Origin: BOG-1112 sp964611335
GTDB lineage: Bacteria; Bdellovibrionota_B; Oligoflexia; Oligoflexales; Bog-1112
Assembly (NCBI GenBank): GCA_964611335.1
Contig: CAZSXR010000002.1
Coordinates: 714,964 to 778,963 of the forward strand
DNA length: 64,000 nucleotides
Direction of reading: 5' to 3'
The position numbers and the translations under genes are program-made. Shown here piece by piece: positions 27,782-37,743 of this stretch (positions are counted from its first letter, which is position 1; every line of letters begins with the position of its first letter). The notes under the pieces are model-generated. The model saw nothing but the letters and a program-made list of their open reading frames with translations. It made no database searches and had not been told where the DNA came from.

Positions 27782-28132
27782 ATGAGCACGTTTCCAAAAA
27801 AACAACGCATTAAAAATCAAATCGAGTTTGGTGCGGTGCTTCAAGAGGGTCGGAAATTTGTGTGTTCGAGCTTTGTTATCCTGACCTTGGAAACTTCAAA
27901 TGACTTTCCAAGGTTGGGAATTATTGTTTCTAAGAGAATTGGAAATGCTGTTATTAGGAACAAAGTGAAGAGACGTTTCCGTGAAATATTTCGCCAACTT
28001 TCGAACCAAAACAATCTGAGTCAGAAAGACTTTGTTATCATTGCTCGAAAGACATCAAGTCAAGTCAGTTATGAAGACTTGAATCTTTCCGTGTTAAAGA
28101 GCTTTCAGTGGTTTGAAAGAAAACTGGCTTAA
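27782..28132 (+). CDS. rnpA: Ribonuclease P protein component
   Basis: 116 residues. The RNR motif region appears as GNAVIRNKVKRRFREIFRQL near 58-77, with the family pattern LGIIVSKRIGNAV before it. It helps the RnpB RNA mature tRNA 5' ends. It lies 23 nt after rpmH and directly abuts yidD. Normal length. Confidence 0.94.
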   Translation: MSTFPKKQRIKNQIEFGAVLQEGRKFVCSSFVILTLETSNDFPRLGIIVSKRIGNAVIRNKVKRRFREIFRQLSNQNNLSQKDFVIIARKTSSQVSYEDLNLSVLKSFQWFERKLA

Positions 28133-28375
28133 GTGCGAGTCAGGAAGATCTGCCTATTGGAAAATGCTATAACAGCTTTGTTAAAGCATATCGTTTGTAT
28201 GTACAGACGGTATATTTCTCGCTTGATCGGTCCGAGATGCCGCTACTATCCTTCCTGTTCTCAATATGCACTTCTCTGTTTTGACAAATTTCCACTTCCA
28301 AAAGCGTGTTTAAAAATCATTATTAGAATTTTCAAATGTAACCCCTTATTCCAAGGTGGAGAGGACTTTCCGTGA
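28133..28375 (+). CDS. yidD: Membrane protein insertion efficiency factor YidD
   Basis: 80 residues with the diagnostic YidD block RYISRLIGPRCRYYPSCSQYAL near 24-45 and the end IFKCNPLFQGGEDFP. Small membrane-associated protein that helps YidC-dependent insertion. The GTG start immediately follows the rnpA stop, and it overlaps yidC by 4 nt. Confidence 0.92.
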   Translation: MRVRKICLLENAITALLKHIVCMYRRYISRLIGPRCRYYPSCSQYALLCFDKFPLPKACLKIIIRIFKCNPLFQGGEDFP

Positions 28376-30000
28376 AATTCGACAAATCAACTATGTTCGC
28401 AGTCGTATTTTGTTTTGTAGCCTATGTGGCATATGAAACATATTTGAATAAGAAGTATCCTGATCGTTTTAACGTCAGTAAAACGCAAGAGGTCTCTTCC
28501 TCACCTTCTTCAGAAAGCAAAAGTGAAATTAAAACAACTTTGACCGATCATGAGGTCAGTATCAGTGCTCCTTCAGCGAGGGCTTCTTATGTTCCTCTTT
28601 CTGAAAAAGAATTGAGAATTGAAAACGATACTTCGATTTATATTTTTGATCAGAGTAAAGGAGCCTTTTCTTCTATTGTTCTTAAGAGTTTTAAGAATGC
28701 AGATCAAAGTGAAGCTATAGACCTTCTTCAATTCCCACTCGAAATATATCCAAGTACAAAGCAGGAACCTATACTTGCGCAGGGATTTTACGGTGAACGC
28801 TTAGGAAATACGCTCAAGTTTTCTCGTCAGGAAGGGCCATGGTTACTAACTCATAGCTTTGCCGTAGATGAAAAGGGTTATGGTGTAACGCTCAACTTTC
28901 AATGGAAAAATATCGGTGCTCAGACAGAGGATTTGAAATCTGTTATTCAGATGCACGAAACAATGGGGGCTGTAAAAAAAGAAGGATTTAGTTTTTTACC
29001 CGGGATGCCCACAGGTCATCCTTTTTTAGTTGCAGCACATACGGGAAATCTTGAAAGATTTGATGCTGTAAGTTTATGTAAAGAAAATGGGCAGAAACTT
29101 GTTCACGGTGGTGAGAATTTAAATTTAAGTGTTCTTGCTTTTGATATGCATTATTTTGTTGCTGCTTTGCTTCCACAAGAGCAGAGGGCTTCTTATAAAA
29201 TTATCAAAGAACAGGGAGGAGACAATCGCGAATGTTCTTTCACGTATTTCACTGAGAATAAAGAAGGTTTGGTCAAGCCATCTGAAGAGGTGAATATTTC
29301 TTATAAAGCTTGGTTTGGTCCTAAATCCACCTACACATTTGGAAACTACGATTCCAATTTGGAAAAAACTCTCGATCTTGGGTTCTTTGCAAAGATTACT
29401 CATCCTCTTTTATCAGGACTTCACTTTTTAAATAATCTTGTGAGCAATTGGGGTCTTGCAATTATTATCCTGACCTTATTTTTGAAATTGATCTTCTATC
29501 CGTTGACACGTCAAGCTGCGATTTCTATGAACAAGATGAAAAAGCTTCAGCCTGAAATGAATAAAATTCGAGAAAAATACAAAGAAGACCCTCAAAAAAT
29601 GCAGCAAGAAATCATGCGCTTTATGAGTGTTCACAAAGTGAATCCTATGAAGGGATGTTTGCCAATATTGCCACAGATTCCGGTCTTCTTCGCATTTTAT
29701 CGGGTTCTTTCCACATCTATAGAGTTGCGTCATGCTCCTTTCTACGGTTGGATTCATGATCTTGCGAGTGCTGACCCCTATTACATAACTCCTTTGCTTT
29801 TAGGTCTTGCAATGTTCCTGCAGCAGAAGTTGACACCGACAACAGGGTTGGATAAGGCACAGGAACGCATCATGATGATGCTTCCTCTCTTTTTTACATT
29901 GATGATGTTGACACTGCCTGCAGGAATGGTGCTTTATATGTTGACGAACACCGTGATTTCTATTTCTCAGCAGCAGTGGCTTAATCGACGACTTCAGTAA
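28372..30000 (+). CDS. yidC: Membrane protein insertase YidC
   Basis: 542 residues with Gram-negative architecture: an N-terminal signal anchor (about 8-23), a Ser-rich linker, a large periplasmic beta domain (about 75-325), and the conserved insertase core of five membrane helices starting at SNWGLAIIILTLFLKLIFYPL. The EMNKIREKYKEDPQKMQQEIM coiled hairpin and the GCLPILPQIPVFFAFYRVL segment are diagnostic. The start is GTG, overlapping yidD. The C-terminal tail is short. Confidence 0.95.
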   Translation: MKFDKSTMFAVVFCFVAYVAYETYLNKKYPDRFNVSKTQEVSSSPSSESKSEIKTTLTDHEVSISAPSARASYVPLSEKELRIENDTSIYIFDQSKGAFSSIVLKSFKNADQSEAIDLLQFPLEIYPSTKQEPILAQGFYGERLGNTLKFSRQEGPWLLTHSFAVDEKGYGVTLNFQWKNIGAQTEDLKSVIQMHETMGAVKKEGFSFLPGMPTGHPFLVAAHTGNLERFDAVSLCKENGQKLVHGGENLNLSVLAFDMHYFVAALLPQEQRASYKIIKEQGGDNRECSFTYFTENKEGLVKPSEEVNISYKAWFGPKSTYTFGNYDSNLEKTLDLGFFAKITHPLLSGLHFLNNLVSNWGLAIIILTLFLKLIFYPLTRQAAISMNKMKKLQPEMNKIREKYKEDPQKMQQEIMRFMSVHKVNPMKGCLPILPQIPVFFAFYRVLSTSIELRHAPFYGWIHDLASADPYYITPLLLGLAMFLQQKLTPTTGLDKAQERIMMMLPLFFTLMMLTLPAGMVLYMLTNTVISISQQQWLNRRLQ

Positions 30001-30018
30001 AGTGATAGAGGTATAACT

Positions 30019-30663
30019 ATGGCTATACATATTGAAGAACGAAGTTTGGAACTTGCGCTTGTAAAAGCTGCAGGACGTTTGGGTCTTACTCAAGCAGAAT
30101 TGGGTTACAGAGTTCTAAGTCAAAGTGGTGGTTTTTTAGGATTTGGAAAAAAGGTTTGTATTGAAGCATGGGCTAAGGATTTGAATTCAGATTCCTCTCT
30201 TGAGGAAGATCTAAGACAGTTTCTCTTAGGTCTATACGTTTGTATGTTTGGGAAGAAGACTGACATTTTGATGGAAAAAGATCTCTACGGTCGTCTTATT
30301 TTTGATATTCAATGTGAAAATTTAGCGAGTCAATTTAGGAATAGTTCAAAGATAGCTGAGGCTTTCGAGCATCTTTTGAGAAAACAACCAAGAGAGATGA
30401 GAGCAGATCTTCCTTTTAGAATTTTTGTAGATGCGATGGGTACTCGTCTTCAAAAAGAAGAAGAACTTGTAAATATGGCAAAAACATTGTCTGACAAAGT
30501 GTACGCAAATCAAAAACCGATCGTGTTGAATTATCAAAGTCCTTATGATCGAAAAATCATCCACCTTGCTTTGGATAAAGATGATCGTGTTTATACAAAG
30601 TCTATAGGAATAGGTCACAACAGAAAACTAATGATTTTACCTTCAAGAGAAATGAATGCCTGA
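30019..30663 (+). CDS. khpB: KhpB/Jag-like RNA-binding protein
   Basis: 214 residues. The N-terminal Jag domain (about 1-55: ERSLELALVKAAGRLGLTQ...GGFLGFGKK) is followed by a KH-like middle (about 65-140) and a C-terminal R3H-like domain (about 145-210) with LNYQSPYDRKIIHLALD and the ending VYTKSIGIGHNRKLMILP. The R3H core has an altered R-x3-H (DRKIIH). It always travels with yidC and mnmE. KhpB proteins bind small RNAs in Gram-positives; the role in this group is not known. Confidence 0.85.
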   Translation: MAIHIEERSLELALVKAAGRLGLTQAELGYRVLSQSGGFLGFGKKVCIEAWAKDLNSDSSLEEDLRQFLLGLYVCMFGKKTDILMEKDLYGRLIFDIQCENLASQFRNSSKIAEAFEHLLRKQPREMRADLPFRIFVDAMGTRLQKEEELVNMAKTLSDKVYANQKPIVLNYQSPYDRKIIHLALDKDDRVYTKSIGIGHNRKLMILPSREMNA

Positions 30664-32035
30664 TTTATTGCATTATGAGGAAGAACCGATTGTAGCTCTT
30701 GCAAGTGGGCAGGGTGCGTCGGCTATTGCCATATTGCGAATTTCAGGGAAAGATTGTCATAGTCTTCTTGCTCGATGTCTATCTAAAAAAAAACCATCAT
30801 CCCCATGGTTGATGAATCATCAGACTTTATCTGAGTTAAAAGATCCTAAAACGGGAACAGTTCTTGACGAAGTCATGGTAACTTTATTTCGTGGTCCTTT
30901 TTCCTACACGGGGCAAGACTCTGCAGAGATTTTCACTCATGGAAGTCCCTATATCATTCAGTCTGCTCTTAAAATGTTCTATGCGCTAGGGTTCCGTCAT
31001 GCTGATCCAGGTGAGTTTACTCGTCGTGCTTATTTATCAGGGAAAATAGATCTTAGCGAAGCTGAGGGTATTCATGGATTGATATCCTCCTACTCTCATC
31101 AGCAATGGTTGGCAGCTCGTCAACTTTACACTGGAAAATTAAAAACTCTAGTGGATGGTTTAAGTGGGCAACTTATTGAAGCTATAGCATGGATGGAAGC
31201 AAGTATAGACTTTCCTGAAGAGGATCATACTTCTGAAATTCAACGACAACAGATTACAGATCGTGTTCGAAAAGTATATGTGAGTTTGGAAAATTTGCTC
31301 AAAACATACTCGCATGGAAAAGTTGCGACACAAGGGCTATCCGTCGCACTTTTTGGCGAACCTAATGTTGGTAAATCAACGCTGATGAATACTCTGTTGA
31401 ATTCAGAGCGAGCAATTGTGAGTGATATCCCTGGGACAACTCGAGATTATTTGGAAGAGCCTTGTCTCATAAATGGTCGACTGGTGAAGCTGATAGATAC
31501 AGCTGGTGTGCGAAAGCATGCGGGTGTTATTGAGAAAATGGGGATAGAGCGGACTTTCGAAATTGCAAAACAATCGGATCTCGTTTTATTTTTGACGGAT
31601 AGTGTTTCTGAAAACGCGTTAATTAAAGTTCAAACGTGGGTCAAAGATATACAAGCTCCGAATTATCTTATTATTCATACGAAATCAGACTTAGTTGAAA
31701 ATTCTGAAGTGCCCTCCGACTGGATTTCTATTTCCTGTCATAGTGGTTTGGGAGTCCAAACTCTAAAAAATAAAATTCAGGATATTTCAGATAATTTTAT
31801 AAAACCCCTTCAATCGGATCATCCTGTGATCACGACTCTTCGTCATAAAAATGCAGTGGAGTGTGCGTTAAAAAGTTTGGATTCCTTTTTTTCAGCTGTG
31901 AGCAGTGGAGCTTACGATGAAATCCTAGCTTTTGAACTCCATCAAACAGCAAAAGAGCTTCGTTCTATTATTGGTGAAGTTAGTACTGAAGATATATTGG
32001 ATAAAGTTTTTAGTTCTTTTTGTGTCGGCAAATAG
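30656..32035 (+). CDS. mnmE: tRNA uridine-5-carboxymethylaminomethyl GTPase MnmE
   Basis: 459 residues: a folate-binding N-domain (EPIVALASGQGASAIAILRISG), a helical domain, a G domain inserted at about 215-370 (GEPNVGKST, DIPGTTRD, DTAGVR) and the C-terminal catalytic CxGK as FCVGK. It works with MnmG on wobble uridines. The start ATG overlaps khpB by 8 nt. Motifs are complete. mnmG is not in this window. Confidence 0.96.
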   Translation: MPDLLHYEEEPIVALASGQGASAIAILRISGKDCHSLLARCLSKKKPSSPWLMNHQTLSELKDPKTGTVLDEVMVTLFRGPFSYTGQDSAEIFTHGSPYIIQSALKMFYALGFRHADPGEFTRRAYLSGKIDLSEAEGIHGLISSYSHQQWLAARQLYTGKLKTLVDGLSGQLIEAIAWMEASIDFPEEDHTSEIQRQQITDRVRKVYVSLENLLKTYSHGKVATQGLSVALFGEPNVGKSTLMNTLLNSERAIVSDIPGTTRDYLEEPCLINGRLVKLIDTAGVRKHAGVIEKMGIERTFEIAKQSDLVLFLTDSVSENALIKVQTWVKDIQAPNYLIIHTKSDLVENSEVPSDWISISCHSGLGVQTLKNKIQDISDNFIKPLQSDHPVITTLRHKNAVECALKSLDSFFSAVSSGAYDEILAFELHQTAKELRSIIGEVSTEDILDKVFSSFCVGK

Positions 32036-32065
32036 CGCAAGTTTTTTAAGAAAGGTCTTCTTCTC

Positions 32066-33805
32066 ATGAACCTAACGAAAGATATTCATGAAAGAGCATT
32101 GCTTTGGTCTAGTTCAGATATTTTCGACAGAGAAACTCGTCAAGAAATACAGGAGTTACTAGATGTCAGGAATGAGAAAGAAATCATCAATCGTTTCTAC
32201 AAAGACCTAGAGTTTGGGACTGGTGGAATGCGTGGGGTGATGGGAGCGGGTCTTTCTCGATTCAACATATATAATGTGAGAAGAGCCACACAAGCTCTTG
32301 CCTTGTATTTAAAAAAACTAGAGCCTAAGAAGAAGTTAACAATTGCAGTTGCCTATGATTCACGCATGAATTCGCGTTTCTATGCAGAAGCTGTCTGTGA
32401 AATTTTAGCGAGTCATAAGATACATAGTTTGATCACGCGACAAATGCGACCTGTGCCTATGCTTTCTTTTATGGTTCGACACTTTCACTGTGATGCTGGT
32501 GTATGTATTACAGCGAGTCATAACCCAGCTGAATATAATGGATACAAAATTTATTGGAAAAGTGGAGGACAGCTTACCCCTCCACATGATGGCAACATTT
32601 TAGAATTTTACAAGCAGCTTTCAGATTATGCAAAACTTCCATCCTATTCTTTTCAAACTGCAATAAAAGAATCTTTTACCAAAGAAGTTCTTGAAGAACT
32701 CGATAATCCTTACTTTGAAAAGCTCAATACGCTTTCGCTTTTTAAAGGAGGCAGAGATTTAAAAATCGTTTATACACCGCTTCACGGAACTGGGATTTAT
32801 GCTGTTCCTAGAGCATTAAAAAATTTTGGTTTCCACAATGTAAAGCTTGTTGAAGAGCAGTCTGAACCTGATGGGAAATTTCCTACTGTAGAATCTCCTA
32901 ATCCTGAAGATCCTCGGTCTTTAACTTTAGCTCAAAAGCTCGCAGTATCATTAAATGCTGATGTTGTCTTTGCAACAGATCCTGATGCGGATCGTCTTGC
33001 TGTTGTAGTGAGAGAAGAAGATACATGGAAAATGTTTTCTGGAAACCAAATGGGTGCTCTTCTCTTTAACTATGTTCTCTCACTTTCAAAAAAAGAAAAC
33101 AAAACTCCTACAAATGGTTTTACAATCAAAACAACAGTAACTTCAAAATTGATTGAAGATGTATCCAACTATTACGGGTTTCCATGTGAAGAAACCTTAA
33201 CAGGGTTCAAATGGATTTGTGATCTAATAGAGGCTTACGAAAGCGGTAAAATAAAACCCTATAAATCGTTTATCTGTGGTGCAGAGGAAAGTTATGGGTT
33301 TCTTGCAGGTTCTTTTGTTCGAGATAAAGATGCTATTCTGTCCTGTGTTGTTGCATGTGAAATGCTTGCTTATTATAAGAGTTTAAATAAGACTTTAAGT
33401 TCTGTTCTTGATGAACTTTATATGCGTCATGGATATTATTTTGATTGTCTTGAAACACTTACCTTGCCTGGTAAGGACGGCGAAGAAAAAATCAGAAATA
33501 TCATGCAGAATTTAAGGAACAAATCCCCGAGAAAAATCGGAGATTATGTTGTATTGAATGTAAAGGATTACCTGTACAGTGGATTTGATTCTAAGCAGAA
33601 ACTTCCCTCATCTGACGTTTTGTTGTTTGAGTGTCAAGATGCAAAAATCACAGTGAGACCATCGGGTACAGAGCCTAAAATTAAAATTTACGTATCTGTT
33701 TATAGCTCAACTCAAAACATAACTTCATTGTTTGAAGTGAAGAAAAAATCGGAGTCCAAGATGCAAAATTTGCTGAAAGCTGTTTCACAATGGACGCAAA
33801 TTTAA
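32066..33805 (+). CDS. Phosphohexomutase (phosphoglucomutase/phosphomannomutase family)
   Basis: 579 residues, of the larger PGM2-like type. The phosphoserine loop is TASHNPAEYNGYK near 152-164, the metal loop DPDADRLAV near 305-313, the sugar-binding GAEESYGF near 410 and the phosphate-binding RPSGTEPKIKIY near 532-543. It interconverts hexose-1-P and hexose-6-P, linking glycolysis to nucleotide sugars; preference for glucose or mannose is not readable. Its 3' end overlaps the convergent fumarylacetoacetase by 4 nt. Confidence 0.9.
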   Translation: MNLTKDIHERALLWSSSDIFDRETRQEIQELLDVRNEKEIINRFYKDLEFGTGGMRGVMGAGLSRFNIYNVRRATQALALYLKKLEPKKKLTIAVAYDSRMNSRFYAEAVCEILASHKIHSLITRQMRPVPMLSFMVRHFHCDAGVCITASHNPAEYNGYKIYWKSGGQLTPPHDGNILEFYKQLSDYAKLPSYSFQTAIKESFTKEVLEELDNPYFEKLNTLSLFKGGRDLKIVYTPLHGTGIYAVPRALKNFGFHNVKLVEEQSEPDGKFPTVESPNPEDPRSLTLAQKLAVSLNADVVFATDPDADRLAVVVREEDTWKMFSGNQMGALLFNYVLSLSKKENKTPTNGFTIKTTVTSKLIEDVSNYYGFPCEETLTGFKWICDLIEAYESGKIKPYKSFICGAEESYGFLAGSFVRDKDAILSCVVACEMLAYYKSLNKTLSSVLDELYMRHGYYFDCLETLTLPGKDGEEKIRNIMQNLRNKSPRKIGDYVVLNVKDYLYSGFDSKQKLPSSDVLLFECQDAKITVRPSGTEPKIKIYVSVYSSTQNITSLFEVKKKSESKMQNLLKAVSQWTQI

Positions 33806-35067
33806 TTCATGTTTAAGGGGGGCAGAATTTCTCCTTGAACATTACCAAAACCAATTCTGTAGCCATCTCCTTGGCAATAAGCTTTTAGAGTGATTTGATC
33901 TTTGTCTTGAAGAAAGCTTCGATTTTCTCTTCCTACACTGACAGGTTGAGTGCCGTTCCAACTCATTTCCATCAAACTTCCGAGGGCTGATTTATCTCCA
34001 CCACTGATGGTTCCTGATGCCATTAAGTCTCCTACTTTCAAGTTGCAACCTGTGATGGTATGGTGAGCAAGTTGCTGATTTGTGCTCCAATATATAGATT
34101 TTGCATTTCCACGCGAGAGAATAAATTCATCAGATTGTTCTGCTGTTTTCAAAACAACTTCGAGATTTATATCGTAATGTGATTTTTCATTTTTGTCTTG
34201 CAAGTATGAAAAAGGAACAAGTTCTTGTTTTGGTCCTTCTGTACGAAATGGCTTTAGGGCATCTGCGAGCACGACCCATGCTGAAATGGAGGTTGAAAAA
34301 GACTTACTGACAAATGGGCCAAGAGGAAGGTATTCCCAACGTTGTATATCCCTTGCGCTCCAGTCATTCATAAGTACAAAGCCAAAAATATAATCATCAG
34401 CATCTTCAACAGATACAGGATGTCCCTGTTCACTATCTTTCCCTATAAGAAAAGCTAGCTCTAATTCAAAATCCAATCTTTTGGAAGGACTGAAAATAGG
34501 ATTTTCTCCATCTAAAATTTGTCCCCAAGGTCTTCTCACGGGTGTGCCACTCACAACGATAGATGATGCACGTCCATGATAAGCTACAGGAAGATGCTTC
34601 CAATTGGGCAAAAGTGGGTTCTTCGGATCTCGAATCATAAGTCCAATGTTCGTTGCATGTTCTTTCGAAGAATAGAAATCTGTATAGTCTCCAATTTCAA
34701 CAGGCAGTCTCATTTCCACTTCATTTTGTTTAATAAAGCACTTTTCAAATAAGTTTTTGTTGTCGCGTAACATGGGTGTGTCATGTCGCAGTAAAAAGCT
34801 GATTTTTTCTCGTGTTTGCTTCCAAACTTTTGAGCCCAAACGCATGAAGGCATTTAATGAATGAGACGCAAAAATGCGATTGTTAAATTCAAAAAAACCT
34901 TCTTCTTCAAGTATGCTTAAGTCAAGAACGTAGTCTCCAATTGCGCATCCACAACGAGGATTTTGCCCCTTTTTTTGGAAGACCCCTAAGGGTAAATTTT
35001 GAATTGGAAAAGGACTTTGATTGGAAACAGGAATGAAAGATTTGAGTTTCGAATGATTTGCGTCCAT
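33802..35067 (-). CDS. fahA: Fumarylacetoacetase
   Basis: Last step of tyrosine degradation: hydrolysis of fumarylacetoacetate to fumarate and acetoacetate. About 421 residues with the FAH N-domain (PIQNLPLGVFQ) and catalytic-domain features DFYSSKEHATNIGLMIR, LPVAYHGRASSIVVSGTPVRRP, DFELELAFLIG, VLMNDWSARDIQRWEYLPLGPF and GDLMASGTISG. I chose the ATG at 35065-35067 with GGGAGA upstream. Hpd and HmgA, the preceding enzymes, are not in the window. It may supply acetoacetate and fumarate from host tyrosine. Confidence 0.9.
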   Translation of the reverse strand: MDANHSKLKSFIPVSNQSPFPIQNLPLGVFQKKGQNPRCGCAIGDYVLDLSILEEEGFFEFNNRIFASHSLNAFMRLGSKVWKQTREKISFLLRHDTPMLRDNKNLFEKCFIKQNEVEMRLPVEIGDYTDFYSSKEHATNIGLMIRDPKNPLLPNWKHLPVAYHGRASSIVVSGTPVRRPWGQILDGENPIFSPSKRLDFELELAFLIGKDSEQGHPVSVEDADDYIFGFVLMNDWSARDIQRWEYLPLGPFVSKSFSTSISAWVVLADALKPFRTEGPKQELVPFSYLQDKNEKSHYDINLEVVLKTAEQSDEFILSRGNAKSIYWSTNQQLAHHTITGCNLKVGDLMASGTISGGDKSALGSLMEMSWNGTQPVSVGRENRSFLQDKDQITLKAYCQGDGYRIGFGNVQGEILPPLNMN

Positions 35068-35122
35068 TTTTATCTCCCTATGCATGTATTCTCTATAGCA
35101 TAGAGAGGCTCAATCCATCTAA

Positions 35123-36619
35123 TCAGATTTTTTCCATAGAGTGAGAATTTCCATCATAAATGACGCGTTTTTTTGAATTTTCGACGAGTGTTTCAATATG
35201 AACGGGGCGTGTCCATATTTTGTACAGATTTTTGATGCATTCTTGAAGGTAGTCTTGCTTGAGATCATCTCCATCGTGAAAGTGTTTGAGGAGAAGTTCG
35301 CCGCGATTTTTAAAATTAGCATCTATAACCTTGATTATGGGATGTCCGATGTTTGTTAATTGCTTGAGAATAATTTTTTTGATGTCTTTAAAATTGCGAT
35401 TTGTAATTACGTATTTCCCAGTTCTTCCATTGTAGTCATAGAGAAACATTTTGGATCGATGACAAAAATCTTCATCGAGAAATTCATCGATAAACGTAAT
35501 GTCATTATGGAAGGACCGAACCTCAAAAAGTTTTTTCATGCCGAGACCAGACTCTTTATTCCAATTGGCTCGGAGTTTAGGATCATCGATTTCCATATAT
35601 TCTTTGCCAAAACGACCTCTGTCCCAGCGTTCTTCGATGTGTCGCAGAAGTTCAACTCCCAGTCTGTAAGGATTGAGTTGTCCAGGATGGTTGGCAACAA
35701 CTCCTGAGTATTGATCGCAATAATCAATAATTTCAGCAGCAGATAGAGGGGATGTTGATGTCATCATTTTACTGTGCCAGTAAGTAGCCCATCCTTCATT
35801 CAAAATTTTTGTCTGAGCTTGAGGTGCAAAGTAATAATATTCATCACGTATTATAGATAGAATGCGTCTTTGCCAGGTTGTCATGGGTGCATATTCGATG
35901 AGGAATTTTAAAACATCTTGGGCGGGTTCTTCTGGGAAAGATTGTAATTTTTTAGCTTGTTCGAGTATGCGCTCTTGTTGCTTTTTTAGATAGGTATCGG
36001 GGTTTACATAAGAATCCATATAGGGTTTGGATTCGATTTTGGTAAGCGGTTGGTAAACAGCTTTTTCTTTTTCTTCTTGTGAAAGTGTTTTGCTTTTGGC
36101 TTTGAAGGGAGATTGAATGTCTATGAGATTTTCCAGAGACAGGCAAAGATCAATGAAATTTTCTACATCTTCTTGTCCCACATCATTGATGATATTTCGA
36201 ATAATCGAGGCGTGATTCGCCATTTGATCAAGCATTTTACGGTTGGTTTTTGAAAACCAAAAATTGTTTTTGAAAAAATCACTGTGAGCATAAACGTGTG
36301 CGATAACTGTTTTTTGAGCTACGAGGCTGTTTGCACGAAGTAAGTACGCATAACAGGGGTCATTGTTAATTACCATTTCATAGATGACAGATAAACCGTA
36401 GGTATACGATTTTGAGAGTTTTTCATATTCCATTCCCCAACGCCAATGGGGGTAACGAGTTGGGAATCCACCGTAAGCCGCAATTTCGTTAAGCTGTTTA
36501 TAATCTACAAGTTCGAAGATGGTTGTGAAAAAATCAAGACCTACTCCTTTAGCTTTCTTAGAGAGCTCCTCTACAATTTCATTTAACTCATGAGGAAGCG
36601 AATTTGATTTTGAATTCAC
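35123..36619 (-). CDS. spoVR: SpoVR family protein (YcgB-like)
   Basis: 498 residues. Conserved SpoVR features include PTRYPHWRWGMEYEKLSKSY near 54-73, YEMVINNDPCYAYLLRAN near 81-98, AHVYAHSDFFKNN near 107-119, EGWATYWHSKM near 280 and NPYRLGVELLRHIEERWDRG near 320. The molecular function is unknown. It lies 2 nt downstream of the yeaH-like gene and is the last gene of the prkA-yeaH-spoVR set, seen across proteobacteria and linked there to stress and stationary phase. Confidence 0.92.
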   Translation of the reverse strand: MNSKSNSLPHELNEIVEELSKKAKGVGLDFFTTIFELVDYKQLNEIAAYGGFPTRYPHWRWGMEYEKLSKSYTYGLSVIYEMVINNDPCYAYLLRANSLVAQKTVIAHVYAHSDFFKNNFWFSKTNRKMLDQMANHASIIRNIINDVGQEDVENFIDLCLSLENLIDIQSPFKAKSKTLSQEEKEKAVYQPLTKIESKPYMDSYVNPDTYLKKQQERILEQAKKLQSFPEEPAQDVLKFLIEYAPMTTWQRRILSIIRDEYYYFAPQAQTKILNEGWATYWHSKMMTSTSPLSAAEIIDYCDQYSGVVANHPGQLNPYRLGVELLRHIEERWDRGRFGKEYMEIDDPKLRANWNKESGLGMKKLFEVRSFHNDITFIDEFLDEDFCHRSKMFLYDYNGRTGKYVITNRNFKDIKKIILKQLTNIGHPIIKVIDANFKNRGELLLKHFHDGDDLKQDYLQECIKNLYKIWTRPVHIETLVENSKKRVIYDGNSHSMEKI

Positions 36620-36621
36620 GT

Positions 36622-37725
36622 CTATCTCCCTTTGCAGAGAAAGCGTTTGAGAGCTTCTATGATCGCTTCACGATCTTTTATTTGTGCAAGACTCACTTTT
36701 TCGTTTTCTTCACCAAAATGTTTCTTCAAATCTCTTAAAAATTGTCCTGAGCCATAACGTGATTCTACTTGCCCATAACAGAAAAGATTTGAAACGGGGA
36801 GTAATCTTTTTTCGAGAAGTTGAAGACATTCGTTTGTGTCATTTCCTGACCAATTGTCTCCATCAGAAAAATGAAAGAGGTAGATATTCCAAAGATCCGG
36901 TGGGTAATGAGATTCGATGATTGCATTTGCAAGCTTGTATGCGGAGCTGATGAGTGTCCCACCTGACTCTTTAGTTCTGTAAAACGTTTCTTGATTCACT
37001 TCTTTAGCGGTTGCATCATGGATAATGTAACGCTTGTCGAGATCTTTATATTGACCTGATAGCCATGTGTCCAACCAGAAGCTTGTGAGCCGTACAACTT
37101 CTTTTTGTTCATCACCCATGGAGCCCGAAACGTCCATCATGTAAATGATAAGAGCGTTAGCGATAGGCTGGTATGTGAACTTCATGGAGCGATAACGTTT
37201 ATCTTCTTTGACAGGAACAACAATAGGGTTGTTGATGTCGTAGTCATGACTTGAAATAGAACGTTTTAAAGCCTCTTTGTATGTTCGACGGAAATGTGCG
37301 AGGGATTCAGGGCCTTGTTTTAGGATGCTTGTATATTTTACATCCTTGTCTTTGATATTTTTTTTACCTTTTTCCTGAATATTTGGAAGTCCGAGTTCTT
37401 CTCCTAAAATTGCAGCGAGCTCTTCTAGAGTTAGGTCGACTTCGAGCGTATGCTCTCCTTCTTGATCCCCAGCGGGTCCCGAGCCAGAGCTGCCTTGTCC
37501 AGGTTTAAGATCCTGACCAACATCTCCGTCTCCTTGTCCCACTTTAGTCCTGTTTGAATTTCCGAAGGAAAAATGAGGTAAATCAATTCGTGGAAGAGGG
37601 ATTGAAATAGATTTCTTTCCCTGTCGGCCTATCAATTCACCATTTGTGATAAATTTTCTAAGCTCTTTTTTTATTCTTCCGCGAACAATTTTGTAGAATC
37701 GATTAAGATCTGCTTCCATTTTCAT
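36622..37725 (-). CDS. yeaH: YeaH/YhbH family (DUF444) protein with VWA-like domain
   Basis: 367 residues. The N-terminus is basic and linker-rich (RRIKKELRKFITNG-type, then a Gly-rich stretch about 75-105). The C-terminal VWA-like domain begins near 190, with a MIDAS-type motif MMDVSGSMGDEQKE and TLISSAYKLANAII later. It is thought to act with PrkA and SpoVR, but its activity is unknown. It sits 18 nt from prkA and 2 nt from spoVR, so the three form an operon. Confidence 0.9.
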   Translation of the reverse strand: MKMEADLNRFYKIVRGRIKKELRKFITNGELIGRQGKKSISIPLPRIDLPHFSFGNSNRTKVGQGDGDVGQDLKPGQGSSGSGPAGDQEGEHTLEVDLTLEELAAILGEELGLPNIQEKGKKNIKDKDVKYTSILKQGPESLAHFRRTYKEALKRSISSHDYDINNPIVVPVKEDKRYRSMKFTYQPIANALIIYMMDVSGSMGDEQKEVVRLTSFWLDTWLSGQYKDLDKRYIIHDATAKEVNQETFYRTKESGGTLISSAYKLANAIIESHYPPDLWNIYLFHFSDGDNWSGNDTNECLQLLEKRLLPVSNLFCYGQVESRYGSGQFLRDLKKHFGEENEKVSLAQIKDREAIIEALKRFLCKGR

Positions 37726-37743
37726 TGGGCACAGTCCCGATTT

